A DNA stretch of 64,000 nt from Strigamia acuminata (GCA_949358305.1 OX442315.1:8582427-8646426), one strand, 5' to 3'. Numbered from the stretch's first letter, positions 19,421 to 32,400 are shown. The notes: generated by a model from the sequence alone, not told the origin. A program made the numbers and translations.

Positions 19421-20711
19421 CTGAAAAAAGTAAATTCAATCAAAATATCATCCATTACCCCAAAATAGCACAGAGGAACAAAAAAAGATCAAATGATTCA
19501 CAATAGGGTTCAGTCTGGGAAACCGGATAGAAAATTAAAGAACCAGGAACTAAGAAATTAAAAAAAAAAAACGGTTTTCTTCAAAGTTTTTGGAACCTCA
19601 GTTCGTCACTGAAACGTTACTTATTTTTAACATTTCAAAGACAAATTTGGTCTGTATATATATCTTTAGAATGGGGGGCTTTACAAGGTTTCCAACCAGT
19701 GGAATCTTATAAAGCGCGCTAAACACTGAATCTATGCTATAACCGGACTCAAAAATCAACAACAGTCCCATTGGTCGAGCCAGTTTATTACTAACTCCAG
19801 ACTGTAAACTACTACTAAGAGAAGTAGTTTTGATTTTTATTTATCTTTGTGATGGTTTTGACTACTACAGTTTGTGACGATGACGCTCTCCGCTTAAATT
19901 AAGCATAACAAGCAAGTCTATCTGTCTGTGCTGAGAGAAGGCTTACAAACCTAAAAGTGTGAACTGGGTAAAATAAGAAAACTTCTGGTTATCAAAACAT
20001 AACATCTTTATTGATATTCAATATAATCACCGAGAAGTGATTATATTAATCAATGTCGCATGAGCAATTATACAATTACTAGGCCGACAATTGACCAAAT
20101 GAAATGATTCGATTAAATATACATATAGTAGATAAAACCCTAACCTTTCAGCTGTCAAATCGTTGTTGTTTCAGGGTGGCCAACAATTTACGGCACAAAT
20201 GGCGGCTAATTCAAATCTTGCGTTCTTTTTGGGACACCCTATATAACTATTTTGTATTTTTGAAATAAATTATTTCTCCTTTCTGTGATAATTAAAATAA
20301 TTTTGTAATAATTAAAATAATTTTGTAATAATTAAAAAAAAATTTTGTGACAATTAAAAAAACTTCTGTGATAATTAAAAAAAGATTCTGTGATAATTAA
20401 AAAAAGATTCTGTGATAATTAAAAAAACTTCTGTGATAATTTCCGTAATTATCTGTGATAATTAAAAAAACTTCTGTGATAATTAAAAAAAACTTCTGTG
20501 ATAATTTCCATAATTATCTGTAATAATTTTCATAATTATCTGTAATAATTTTCATAATTATCTGTGATAATTTTAATAACTTTTTGGCTTAAAATTGGGA
20601 TGATGTGCAACTTGTAAAAAAATAATATGTAAATCTGTCTAAATTTGCATATGTGAATAAAATAGCTCGGAGTTCATGTTTCTCTATAAGTTTGGGCAAA
20701 ATTCCGTTTAA
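19421..20711. other. 5' flank of copy D and degenerate repeat block
   Basis: No gene seen. 19421-19500 matches the flank upstream of copies A and B. 20174-20246 holds a mariner-type end (GGGACACCCTATATAA) also found near 25303-25372. 20283-20580 is an irregular ~20-bp repeat of TGTGATAATTAAAAAAACT type, with a shorter version at 39130-39225. Confidence 0.5.
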
Positions 20712-21334
20712 CACTAGAACGGCCAGACCGGTCATTTTGACCGGAACTGCTGTTTAAAACAGCTGCAGCAATAAACCAAATGGGTTTACGATGCTGCTAA
20801 TTTGTGACTTTAGCTGATTTATGATGCTTTATATCATAAATCATCGAAAGTTGCATTTATCTTAAGAAATAATAAAAAAAAAGTGAATTGACCTAGAACG
20901 GCCGAAACCGGTCAAAATAACCGGTTGAAATCACCTGAAAAATACGTCCACAAAACTGCACTAAACGTGCATCAAACGTGCACAATACGTGCATACAACG
21001 TTTTGGCATCAAACTGATTCAGTAACACGCGAAACATGCGAAGAAAATACCAAAACAAAAATTGACGGTTTTTATAAAATCTGATAAAATTAAAAACGGA
21101 AATTTAATTTTATCAGGTTTTATAATAACCATCAATTTTTGTTTTGGTATTTTCTTCGCATATTTCGCGTGTTACTAAAACCATTTGATGTTAAAACGTT
21201 GTATGCACGTATTGTGCACGTATTGTGAAAGTATTTTGCACATTTGGTGCACGTATTGTTCACGTTATTGAAAACCGGTCATTTTGACCGGTTTTGGCCG
21301 TTCTAGGTAGGCGGAAATTCCGGACGTTCTAGTG
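20712..21334. mobile_element. piggyBac-like MITE, TTAA target duplication
   Basis: 623 bp. It starts CACTAGAACGGCC and ends with the inverse GGACGTTCTAGTG, flanked by TTAA (20708-20711, 21335-21338). The homologous spacer at about 39370 is empty. Inside are several GGTCATTTTGACC-type palindromes and a large central inverted repeat. No ORF. Confidence 0.8.
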
Positions 21335-21339
21335 TTAAA

Positions 21340-22303
21340 AATTTAAAAATTAATTTTTTTTGTAATTTCAGATTTACCTATGGAGTTTTTATCGAAAAGA
21401 AATTGAAGCTTCAGACGAGACTTTGTGACTGAAACACGGCTGAACTTGTATTTCGCTTTCGTCAACCCGTTTCCAATTAAATATAAAAATAAAAAAACCT
21501 TTAAAACTAATTTTCTGACATATGATTTTAATTTACTACTCACGATTAGCAGAAATCTTGATTCGGTATTTGAATTTGTGTTGCGAGCACGTTGGATCCG
21601 AGTCGCCATTTTCCACTCCGCGAGTTCACATGATTACTTGATTAACATCAAGAGTTTAAAAAATGTTTTGAATTTTTTCTTTTCAATAAAATAGTAAATA
21701 AATGTTTAATTTAGACTTCAATATTTTATTATTATTATTTTTTATATAAAATGCCATCTTTTTCAGTAACATTGCTACCATCTGTCGGTAGATGGCGCCT
21801 GACAGTTGTTTATCCCTGATGCCAAGAAACCTGCTTCTCTAGTTTTCACCGAAAGGTATGCCAATATTATCTATTAGATCAATATGGATGTTGATCATAA
21901 CACAAACACTTTGAACTATGAAACTCAAAGTTCTTTAATTGACAACAAACATAATGAAAGATCAAAACAGGAAAGGAAACCAATATTGATCAGCCAGCCC
22001 ACATTTTATGTTCTCTGAATTATTTGTGTTGACAGAAAGTACAAGAAAAGGCAATTAATTAAACACCGGAAGTTGTTTCTTCTACATGTCTGTTTTAATG
22101 GATAATCGACCTAGGTTTAATCAAGTCCAGGCGCCTATTTACGCCCTGCGTTTATTCAAGGCAGTACTGTAAGTCAGTAAGTGTAAATAATATTAAGTGA
22201 ACTTTGTTTATTGTCGGAATAACTCTTCACGTTGTGTAATACTCATTTCAAATAAACTTCTCGCGATTTTAATGTAGCTTTGTCAATTGTGATATCTAAA
22301 TTA
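21340..22303. other. Duplicated intergenic spacer (homologous to about 39380-40370)
   Basis: Nearly the same sequence follows the 3' ends of copies C' and B, including GTAGATGGCGCCTG and ATGGATGTTGATCATAAC. This shows that gene and spacer were duplicated together. No gene is seen in either copy. Confidence 0.75.
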
Positions 22304-22757
22304 CAGTACTGCCTCATTTAAACGCCCGGATTCACTTAGACGCCGGGCCCGTTTTAACGCCGGGCAGACGCACGGCTAAAATTCTATTGACGCCGGCCCC
22401 GTATTGACGCCGGGTTTCAAATTGGCGCCGGGTAAACGCGCAATAAGCAATTACGTCTGCATAACGTACGCACACATCCTCACATGTTACGTCTGGTACG
22501 GTGAAAAACATAAATTGTCTTCACTGTTTAGTTGCTACATTTTGTTTCTGTGTTAGCACAGTTATGCCTCTGATCACTCTGATTTAAAAAAAAGCTTTTG
22601 TACGACTTTACACTACTTTGTTTTCCGATTTTTTTTTTTAAACAATTTTTCTGGATAAACGCCAGGTTCATTTAACCGCCTGGTTTCAAATTACCGCCTG
22701 GCAGTCGGCCCAAAAAAAAAAATTTAAACGCCTGGGCGTTTAAATGAGGCAGTACGG
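22304..22757. mobile_element. TA-inserting MITE with iterated ACGCCGGG motifs
   Basis: Ends CAGTACTGCCTCATTTAAAC and its inverse, flanked by TA. The homologous site in copy C (about 29090) and copy B (about 40360) is uninterrupted (AAATTAATAACATTG). The left half repeats GACGCCGGG-like units; the right half carries CCGCCTGG-type units. No ORF. Confidence 0.8.
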
Positions 22758-22999
22758 TAATAACATTGTATAACCGGAAGTGTGTTCGTCATATGGATCT
22801 TCATCAAGTGCTGTACGGACCAAAAATAAAATTAAAAAATTAAACATTTAAGACCATGAGAGCAGTGAAGAAAAACTTAAATTCACATTTTCGTGCGAGA
22901 TCGTTACATGTAAACTTCAAAATACGTGCAGTACTTGTATGTGAAAAGAAGTTATGACTTGATTGAATTATATTTTAAATGTTTTATTGACCTGCTTTT

Positions 23000-23701
23000 G
23001 CTCTCTTGCAGAGGTGTGCTCTCTTGCAGAGGTGTGCTCTCTTGCAGAGGTGTGCTCTCTTGCAGAGGTGTGCTCTCTTGCAGAGGTGGGCTCTCTTGCA
23101 GAGGTGTGCTCTCTTGCAGAGGTGTGCTCTCTTGCAGAGGTGTGCTCTCTTGCAGAGGTGTGCTCTCTTGCAGAGGTGTGCTCTCTTGCAGAGGTGTGCT
23201 CTCTTGCAGAGGTGTGCTCTCTTGCAGAGGTGTGCTCTCTTGCAGAGGTGTGCTCTCTTGCAGAGGTGTGCTCTCTTGCAGAGGTGTGCTCTCTTGCAGA
23301 GGTGTGCTCTCTTGCAGAGGTGTGCTCTCTTGCAGAGGTGTGCTCTCTTGCAGAGGTGTGCTCTCTTGCAGAGGTGTGCTCTCTTGCAGAGGTGTGCTCT
23401 CTTGCAGAGGTGTGCTCTCTTGCAGAGGTGTGCTCTCTTGCAGAGGTGTGCTCTCTTGCAGAGGTGTGCTCTCTTGCAGAGGTGTGCTCTCTTGCAGAGG
23501 TGTGCTCTCTTGCAGAGGTGTGCTCTCTTGCAGAGGTGTGCTCTCTTGCAGAGGTGTGCTCTCTTGCAGAGGTGTGCTCTCTTGCAGAGGTGTGCTCTCT
23601 TGCAGAGGTGTGCTCTCTTGCAGAGGTGTGCTCTCTTGCAGAGGTGTGCTCTCTTGCAGAGGTGTGCTCTCTTGCAGAGGTGTGCTCTGTTGCAGAGGTT
23701 G
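23000..23701. repeat. 39-unit 18-bp coding minisatellite in the last exon of C'
   Basis: Exactly 702 bp, 39 x 18, of unit gctctcttgcagaggtgt (plus strand). One unit ends gggt/ggg-type (near 23090), and the last unit has ctgttg for ctcttg, matching the single ancestral unit of copy A. On the gene strand it encodes repeated TPLQES. All units keep the frame. The five other long reading frames over this block are shadows of the same repeat. Confidence 0.95.
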
Positions 23702-24034
23702 TGGATTTCTCACAAAAATCATCAGCGGTGCATAAAGAAAGCTGATGATTGCTACTCCAATAATCACCCATCAAAAACCTATCGTTTGAACTAAAGTTCC
23801 ACTCAACGCAGCACCTGATGAGATAAAAGGATTAGTAATGCGATAATTAATATTAGCACTTACGCAAGTTAAATTTACCTACGATGAAACCAAGACCAAA
23901 CGTAATATCAGCTAATGCATAAACGCTTCCATATACTGCTGTGTCTAAAGTCCACCAAAAGGCCCAATTGTGGCAGAGTTGAGCTGTCAATCATTCCTAC
24001 ACGGGCACCAACACTATTTCCAAATGGATGACTA

Positions 24035-24255
24035 TACTCAAAACCACCATAACTTTGATCTATTTCACTGGTGTAGTGGCACAAAAATGTAGTCCAAAAC
24101 ACCAGAATTGTAATCGAACTCCAGACATTGTGATCGATTACCAATTTGTCAAAGGTGATGCTTTGACACAGAACTACTTTTCCGCGTAGTAGAACACAGT
24201 ACACAGTTAAGCCTAAACCGGCTGAAATTGGTCAAAGTTATAGTGGTTTTGAGTG
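24035..24255. mobile_element. TA-inserting MITE in C' intron 10
   Basis: Inverted ends TACTCAAAACCACCATAACT and its inverse, flanked by TA. The site is empty in copy B (GGATTACTAGTTCAAC near 41950). Same family as 29912-31591. Confidence 0.7.
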
Positions 24256-25529
24256 TAGTTCAACTCCGGGTTCCGAAGTTATCTTCATTTTACCCCAAAA
24301 ATAAAATACGGAGTAATTCTTTTGTATTCGAATTTCTTCAAAAACCTACATTTACAGAAGTTTTTGAAAAAGTTTGATTAGAACACTCACATCAGATAAT
24401 ATAAACAATGGTGTTGTTTTCAAGTACAACACTATTGTGTTAAGTTACTTTGGGCAAAAGTTTGATAGAAAAAAGAAAACGAACAAACTTTAAAAATATT
24501 AAAAAATAGAGACATAATTTAAATTACAAATATGAGTTTTAATATTTTTGTAGTTGTTCATCTTCTGTCTTGCTCGAATAAAGGCACAAAAATTTAATCG
24601 CTTTCACGAAATTTCAGCAGTTTCATTAAAAGTACACAATATAACAGAATGGTGTGGACACAACCATTGAGACAGTATTAATGGGCATTTGATCATGACA
24701 ATTTGCAATTTTCAATTTGAAATTTTTGTACTCACCTACTGCCAATCCCACACCGGCAAGCGGTGCAATCAAATGGTAGATATTTCTAGTGAATGGAACC
24801 TTCAACAGAAAAATAAACTAAAATCAAAATTCAGCTTTATAATTTCAGTCGTTATGTGAGAGCAAATGGGCACTATTTGGGCACGAGTTGCCATATTAGT
24901 ATCAGACACACGACATGTTAACCCTCAGAAGAACAATTTTCAAAGACAACGCTTTGTTTGGTGCCCACAATGTACCAATTTGGGGACAGAATAATTAAAT
25001 CTAGAAGGCCAGTAGCCAGTGTGATTTAACACCATTAGATTTCTTTTTATGGGGTTATTTGAATTCAAAGGACTATGTCAATAAGCCCACAACCACCCGT
25101 GCATCACAATTCTGATCACCGAAACGAGAGAGTACACGACCAGGAAATGTCTCTTGCAGTAATTAAATTGTTATACGTTGTTGTATCGAGTAACGCTCCA
25201 TTTTTACTAACCCTAAACAAGTTGTTGTATCGTGTAACACTCCATTTTTACTAATGCTAAACCTAATCCTAAACTCTTAACTGTCTATTTGTTGTTGTTT
25301 CAGGATTGCCAACAATTTACGGCACAAATGGCGGCAAATTCAAATCTTGCGTTAATTTTGGGACACCCTTTACCAGCATGTTTCGTTTTATATCGGCATG
25401 CCGGTATACACTTTTTAAACAATTTTAAAAACTGGCTAACGCCATGCCCAACGGCATGCCGCTTTATGTAGGGTAATACGGTAAAAAAAATAATTTTTCA
25501 GCAAGGCGGACTAGAATTAACATGCAAGT

Positions 25530-26846
25530 TAGGGATGAGAACGGGACCGGGAATGATCCCGGTCCCGGTTCCGGTCCCGTAGCGGGATTCGGGACGGGAC
25601 GAGACTGGGTGAAACGTAATTCCACGGGATTTGGGACGGGACAGACTTGTGTATTACGTGTGTATTACGTAATTCGACGTAATAAGACGTAAAGGTAGGT
25701 TCACACTTGTGTTCACACTAGACGCAACGCAAGAAAACTGACGCAACGCAAGCTGCTTGCGTCCAAAAATTCTTGACGTTGACGCCAATTCCTGCTTCAA
25801 CTCCAAGTTGAAGTAAGCGACGCAACGCAAGAAAAGGTCTTGCAGCCAACCAATCACGATCGACTTCAACTCTCGTCGATTCACGTTTGGTTGGTGACAC
25901 TTTACTGTTGAGATTTGGTCGAGTTTAGAATGTTTGATTGTTTGTTGTCATGTTGGTCGCGCTGTTTAAATTGCATACTTCCGGATAGATGCAATATGCA
26001 TGTTTTGAATTAATGCCCTGATGTCGTGTTCAACCGATTTAGATTTTTATCCTGCTTGTTACGTACCGCGGTTGAACGTTTACTCTTCAAAACATGCGCC
26101 AATGTCGTCGTTTGCTCAAATGAGCAAGTTTTGTATTGTTGAACATTATGATAAGTTATTCATTATTTGTCTTGTCTATTTGTTTCACTGTAAAGAATAA
26201 ATCTTTAGAAATACACTGATTTATTCTGCTTATAATATCGATTGCTAGCCTCGAAGTATGTACCTGTTTGTTATTCTCTAAGTTGAATTAAAAGATGGCG
26301 CACGCATGTCGGTGTCGCGCACCTTTGTAAGTCTTTGTCAGCTCCTTTATCGACTCTGCCAGGCCAGGAAATCGCTTTATATTTACCACATGGTTAATTC
26401 TTGCAAACAGGCCACCATTTTCGGATTCTGGAACTAGTTCTAGAACTAGATCCAATTCCAGGTTTCATTGAAACCATCCGATTGGTCAGACGCAGCATCA
26501 ATTGTTGCAGCTCTGTTCACACGTGCCCTACAGTCTGAACAGACTGCGTTGCGTTTGACTAATTTTTTCTTGCGTTGCGTCTAGTGTGAACACAAGTGTG
26601 AACCTACCTTTAAAAGTGTGTATTACGTCGTGAAACATGTGTATTATGACGTATTACGTGTGTATTACGACATAATACGGTTTTTTTTTTAGGCCCGGAA
26701 AAAGTGAAAATTTCGGGACACGGGACGGTTCGGGACCCGAAAAATTTAAAATTTCGGGACACGGAACGGGACGGGACTCAAAAATTCAAAATTTTTGGAA
26801 CACAGGACGAGACGGGACACAAAAATTGGTCCCGTTCTCATCCCTA
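25530..26846. mobile_element. hAT-like element with Ac-type ends, 8-bp TSD ATGCAAGT
   Basis: Terminal inverted repeats TAGGGATGAGAACGGGACC, flanked by ATGCAAGT at 25522-25529 and 26847-26854. The ends resemble plant Ac/Ds termini (TAGGGATGAAA), known for hAT. Both arms are built of many GGGACGGGAC-type motifs in inverse orientation. A second element is nested inside. No transposase is seen. Confidence 0.85.
25697..26612. mobile_element. Nested MITE with GACGCAACGCAAG subterminal motifs
   Basis: Inverted ends AGGTAGGTTCACACTTGTG and its inverse, flanked by TA, inside the hAT-like element. The motif ACGCAACGCAAG recurs three times on the left and inverted on the right. The 600-bp centre shows no ORF. 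Confidence 0.7.
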
Positions 26847-27491
26847 ATGCAAGTCTATGGGAAAACAGTGGCGCAATCTGAATTTCAAAGTTGGCGTGAA
26901 CTAAGGGTTACAAACCATCCTAAGGGAAATTAATTAAACTGAAACGCACTGTGTTGATAAAACCAAACTCCAATGACTCGAATAAATTTTAGAAAGGAAA
27001 GAACTTACGCAAATGAGACAACCTCCGGCGATACCAAAACCAATCATAGTCGCCAACCAGCTGAAATTGCGATGCAGCATAAAACAATTCAAATAATAAT
27101 CAAGAAAAAAAAGACAAAAGAAAAACATTAAACTCATACCGTCCTATTTTATGTCCAAGGGCACCAAATACATTGATGCCAAATGTATAGCTAATGTGTG
27201 GCTAAAAACATCGACAATGTATCTAAAAACATTGATGGAAATCTTCTGCTTTGTTCTGGAGTATTCTTCGGTTGGTTTATGTTTCTTATTCTCGAAATGT
27301 TGGCACATCAATATTTGAATAAAACTTTACTATAGTTTCATAAATGTTTAATCCAGATTTATCGTGCTACTATGATCATGAAAACGATACCCAACAGTAT
27401 AGTGTGCAAATCAGTAAAAAAAACTTTCAGTCACAAGTTTTTATGATGCATAAACCAGTAAGTGTAAATAATATGAAGTGAACTTTGTTTA

Positions 27492-28992
27492 GTAGTGAGT
27501 TTGCGGTTGCCAATTGTTCCTTATAATTATGAGTTACAAGCTCATAATTATAATTATAATTCCTTCTTGGATTAGGCACTTGCGGTACAACAAATATATT
27601 TTATAAATTAATTTTATAAATCCCTTGCATGTAATGGTAGAACAAATCCATATGCAAAAGAAAATGAAAATCTGTAGTTTTACTAATTTGACATTTTTCA
27701 GACATACAATTGTCTTCCAGTTTATTTATTTGCTTACCTGGAATGATTTTAGTTGTTTCTATCCTTCGATGGCAGAAAGAAATTGTGATTGAGGCTGAAT
27801 GTTGAAACAGGTCAGGCAGCCATTTTGAATTTCCATCAGCACTATCAGCACCATTTGCAATAGTGGGAGGAGCTTCAAATAGTGTTAAGCGATCTGATTG
27901 GCTCCCTTCTTTTACAAAATAGTGTAAAAGTTGAAGAGTTATGTTATGTTATAAGTCCATTTTAGACTTCTAAACCTGATGTTTAGAAAGTCTCATGAAA
28001 CGATTCTGTCTGTCTGTCCGTCCGTCCGTCCGTCCGTCGTCAACGATTCCGCAAAAACTATAGCAGCTAGAGCCAAACGGACAACGACATTAAATTCAGC
28101 ATACTTATATTAGTATTGTAAGGTATTTTCAGATTTCTCGGACCTCCGGTTGAATTAATAAACCGGTTTTAATGCACTTTTAGCCGTCTAATAATACTAC
28201 TTCCGTCCTGCACCGGAAGTTGTAATATTGTACTAGCGGCACCTGGCGGATCCCGTGATCCATGAAATCTTCGTCGCGATATGTAAAATACTATTTTCTA
28301 TATCAAAACTAGGTTTATAAATTTTGAAACTATGCTCATTCGATTCCAAATCGAAATCTGCACCAGCCTGTATATATTTTTTTTTTATTTGGTCGAAAAA
28401 AAGTAGCATTACGATCGGCGACCGAAGGGGAAATTTACACCAAATTAGACGTATGTGTTGTGTCACCCGTACGTTCGTGTACGCGAATTCTAACGAACAT
28501 CTAATTAAGTTTTCTTGATTTTCAGTCCTCCAGAATTTAGACACTCGGTTGCATTCGAGTACTCAAACGCGGCCGAAATGTCCTAATTTCTGCGGCCGAG
28601 TGTGTGAAATTGCTTCGAAGTTATTTTGGACGCAAACTTCAGGACATTTCGGCCGCGTTTGAGTACTCAAATGCAGCCGAAATGTCCTAATTTCCACAGA
28701 ACTTCTGTGGACTTTAACTGGAAAATTTTTTGGCCCCCGAATCAGCCAATGGTTGCCATGTGTTGTTTACAACATTCTTAATAATGTTTGTTGTTGCTTT
28801 ATTTTGGCCAAAAATTTTATTTTGTATTTATTTACTTTATTTTCTTTTATTTTGGTGTTTTATTTAGGGACAGAGAGACAGGGTTTAGAAGTCTAATATG
28901 TAATGCTTCCCTGCATTACAAATCCCTGCTTGTTTATAATTATGAGCTTGTAACTCATAATTATAAGGAACAATTGGCAACCGCAAACTCAC
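27492..28992. mobile_element. 1.5-kb palindromic element, TA target
   Basis: Ends GTAGTGAGTTTGCGGTTGCC and its inverse, flanked by TA. It breaks a spacer that is continuous near 22195 (TTTGTTTATTGTCGG). Inside, a second element at about 27967-28900 has TTAGACTTCTAAACC ends and a CTGTCCGTCC microsatellite; a relative is at 33928-34445. No ORF recognised. Confidence 0.65.
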
Positions 28993-29252
28993 TATTGTTG
29001 GAATAACTCTTAACGTTATGTAATTAAATGAATTTATTAACTTCTCGCGATTTTAATGTAGCTTTGCCAATTGTGATATCTAAATTAATAACATTGTACA
29101 GAAGTGTGTTCATCATATGGATCTCCATCAAGTGCTGTATGAACCAAAAATAAAAATTAAACATTAAACATGTAAGATCATGAAAGCAGTGAAGAACAAA
29201 TTAAATTCACATTTTTGCAAGAGAACGTTACATGTAAATTTCCAAATACGTA

Positions 29253-29436
29253 CAGTTCTGCCTCGAATTAACGCCCGGACGTTTATTAATTTTCCCGATC
29301 CAACTTCCCCTTCCCGCGGCTATTTGAAGCCCGGCGCTTCTTCTAGCCGATGCTAAATGATGAAAGCGCCGCTAACCCCTGGGGACTTAAACAGGCCACG
29401 GCCCGTTTAACCCGGCGTTAATATGCGGAAGTACCG
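29253..29436. mobile_element. Degenerate MITE in the 3' flank of copy C
   Basis: CAGTTCTGCCTCGAATTAAC ... GCGGAAGTACCG between TA dinucleotides. Counterparts are at 40533-40750 (copy B) and 52328-53402 (copy A), so it was present before the genes duplicated. Confidence 0.65.
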
Positions 29437-29481
29437 TATGTCAAAAGAAGTTATGACTTGATTAAATTATATTTTAAATGT

Positions 29482-29487
29482 TTTATT
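29482..29487 (-). terminator. Poly(A) signal AATAAA overlapping the stop codon, copy C
   Basis: Same stop and hexamer overlap as copy B (TAAATAAAAC), conserved after duplication. Confidence 0.6.
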
Positions 29488-32400
29488 TACCTGCTTTTGC
29501 TCTCTTGCAGAGGTGTGCTCTCTTGCAGAGGTGTGCTCTCTTGCAGAGGTGTGCTCTCTTGCAGAGGTTTGCTCTCTTGCAGAGGTTGTGGATTTCTCAC
29601 AAAGATCATGAGCGGTGCATAAAGAAAGCCGATGATTGCTACTCCAATCATCACCCATCGAAAACCCATCGTTTGAATTAAAGCCCCACTCAACGCAGCA
29701 CCTGATGAGATAAAAGGATTAGTAATGTGATAATTAATATTAGCACTTACGCAAGTTAAGTTTACCTAAGGTCAAACCAAGCCCAAACAATATATCACCT
29801 ATTGCGTAAACGCAACCATATACTGCTGTATGTCTAAGGTCCACCAAAAAGCCCAATTGTGGCAGAGTCGCACTGTCAATCATTCCTACAGATAGATTGA
29901 CACCAGTTGTATACTCAAAACCAACACAACGTTGGCCTATTTCAGCCGGTTTACGCCTGTGTACTGTGTTCTACTACGTGGAAAAGTAGTACTGTTTATT
30001 TTCAATGAATTTAAGTGTAAAAACTGATTAGAATGATGAATTTTATTTAAAGGTCAAGTGCACTGGTTGGGATTTTTACATTTTCTGAAAGCCCATATCA
30101 AAAAACTAATAATCATCAGGTAAAAAATTAAATTGTTTTAGTAATTATTTTATAATAACAATCCAAAAACGTAGTTAACAAAAAGCAATGCATGATGGTT
30201 GCAGACGTCTTGCCCTGCGTCATCAGTTCGAATTAGACAGTCATGCACACGCGCAGACTGACTGTCGATTCAAAATTCAATTTGTAATTTTTTAAATGAT
30301 TCAAGATTGTTCAAAAATGTTTTTTTTTATTTAGCATTGATAGCAACTAAGACAAAATTATATTTTTAAGAATTTAAAATCAATCCTGTCATTGAAAAAC
30401 AATGGATTGATTGAGGTTGGATCCACCCAGATCCAAGAACTGGATCCAGGTCAAATGAACTTTAGAACTGACTCCCATCACGCATTGCTGCTTGATTCTT
30501 ACGTTTTTGGATTATTATTATAAAATAATTACTGCAACAATTTAATTTTTTTTATGATGATTATTGGTTTTTTAGTACGGGCTTTCAGAAAATGTAAAAA
30601 TCCCACTCACGAGGGGAACACCCGTATAAGATACTCACAGATTGTTGTAATAATAAACGTGGAGAATTGTTGTATCATGCTGAATGCAACCCTAAAATAA
30701 TTTCATTCCATAAACAGCCAACAATGCAAACAATGAGATCAAAGTTTGCACTATTTTGTCTGTGTATGCATCCAATCTGAGCAATCAGGCCTAGTGTATG
30801 AATACTGTAAACAACAGTTGCTAGGTAAAAAATAGTTCCAAGATCCAAGTTGAATTTTATCATTTGACATTCAATGATGTCATTTCATCATTTGAGAAAA
30901 CTTTAATTAATTAATTTTAATTTTTTAACAAACATAAAATTACAAACATTAAATTTACTGCTAAAAAAAATTAAAAAATAAAAGTAAAAATTTTCACAGA
31001 CACACCAGGATTTGAACCTGTATGGAAAGATTCCTAGGCCATTGCCTGAACCACTGGACCACCACTACAAACTATTTTTGTCTTCATGTTGGTGAACAAA
31101 GTTCTGATGTCATGCAATCATTGAATCTCAAAAGGGGAAATGACATCATTGAATCTCAAATGAGAAAATTCAACCTGGATCTTGGAACTATATTTTACCT
31201 AGCAACTGTTGTTTACAGTATTCATACACTAAGCCTGATTGCTCAGATTGGATGAATACACAGACAAAATAGTGCAAACTTTGAGCTCATTGTTTGCATT
31301 GTTGGCTGTTTATGGAATGAAATTATTTTAGAGTTGCATTCAGCATGATACAACAATTCTCCACGTTTATTATTACAACAATCTGTGAGTATCTTATACG
31401 GGTGTTCCCCTCGTCAGTGCACTTGACCTTTAATTGGTAATAAAAGGTTTATGTAATTTGCTAAATCTGCTGTTTTTGCATGATTTTATTCAATCTGAAA
31501 TTGGTGTTAAGAGCTACTTTATTGTACCACTACACCAGTGACACGGCTCAACCAATTGGAAATAGGCCAATGTTGTGTTGGTTTTAAGTATAGGCTAAAT
31601 TATATTCAAACGAAGTCACGGGCAACCAACACCATTTCCAAATAGATCATTACAGCAACACATGACGTTGTATTGTTTTTTTTTAGTAAAACTTCTGAAA
31701 AATCAGATATTTTTGTCAAACTTCTGAAAAATCAGAAATTTTTGTCAAACTTCTGAAAAATCAGAAATTTTTGTCAAACTTCTGAAAAATCAGAAATTTT
31801 TGTCAAACTTCTGAAAAATCAGAAATTTTTGTCAAACTTCTGAAAAATCAGAAATTTTTGTCAAACTTCTGAAAAATCAGAAATTTTTGTCAAACTTCTG
31901 AAAAATCAGAAATTTTTGTGAAACTTCTGAAAAATCAGAAATTTTTGTCAAACTTCTGAAAAATCAGAAATTTGTGTCAAACTTCTGAAAAATCAGAAAT
32001 TTTTGTCAAACTTCTGAAAAATCAGAAATTTTTGTGAAACTTCTGAAAAATCAGAAATTTTTGTCAAACTTCTGAAAAATCAGAAATTTTTGTCAAACTT
32101 CTGAAAAATCAGAAATTTTTGTCAAACTTCTGAAAAATCAGAAATTTTTGTCAAACTTCTGAAAAATCAGAAATTTTTGTCAAACTTCTGAAAAATCAGA
32201 AATTTTTGTCAAACTTCTGAAAAATCAGAAACTTTTGTCAAACTTCTGAAAAATCAGAAATTTTTGTCAAACTTCTGAAAAATCAGAAATTTTTGTGAAA
32301 CTTCTGAAAAATCAGAAACTTTTGTCAAACTTCTGAAAAATCAGAAATTTTTGTCAAACTTCTGAAAAATCAGAAATTTTTGCCAAACTTCTGAAAAATC

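Larger units (their letters stand above)
22985..27184 (-). pseudogene. VMAT-like copy C': 3' fragment pseudogene with expanded repeat
   Basis: Only the 3' half exists. An exon 8 fragment (27140 to about 27184, encoding the stretch ending [10 protein letters not shown]) stops abruptly in unrelated DNA. Exon 9 is 27060-27009, exon 10 24799-24736, exon 11 23996-23879 and exon 12 starts at 23814. Exon 11 is 118 nt instead of 120: a 2-bp deletion relative to copy B near 23940 shifts the frame. In exon 12 the Arg codon CGA of GFRWVM is TGA (23771-23773). The usual terminal TAA is TCA. The last exon carries 39 tandem 18-bp units (23000-23701). These are independent inactivating changes, so this is a dead duplicate. 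Loss of constraint may have let the repeat grow. Confidence 0.85.
27185..29480. other. Spacer between copy C and C'
   Basis: 3' flank of copy C, with no host gene. It holds the element 27492-28992 and the MITE 29253-29436. The remainder (28993-29250) matches the flanks of the other copies. Confidence 0.55.
29912..31591. mobile_element. TA-inserting MITE containing a TTAA foldback, copy C intron 10
   Basis: Ends TACTCAAAACCAACACAACG and its inverse, TA on both sides; the site is intact in copy B (GTTGTAGTCTGAATT). The short outer element was itself invaded by 30051-31429. Confidence 0.65.

Noticed and set aside
22926-23794. Long overlapping ORFs of GVLSCR-, SLAEVC- and QRCALL-type repeats on both strands
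   Set aside because: All are shadows of the 18-bp minisatellite, which lacks stops in several frames; only the PLQES frame continues a known exon.
30675-31255. Hydrophobic 62-77-aa ORFs (GTIFYLATVVYSIHT) repeated at 46678
   Set aside because: They lie in the inverted arms of a foldback element, and conservation follows from shared ancestry of the arms; no gene context.
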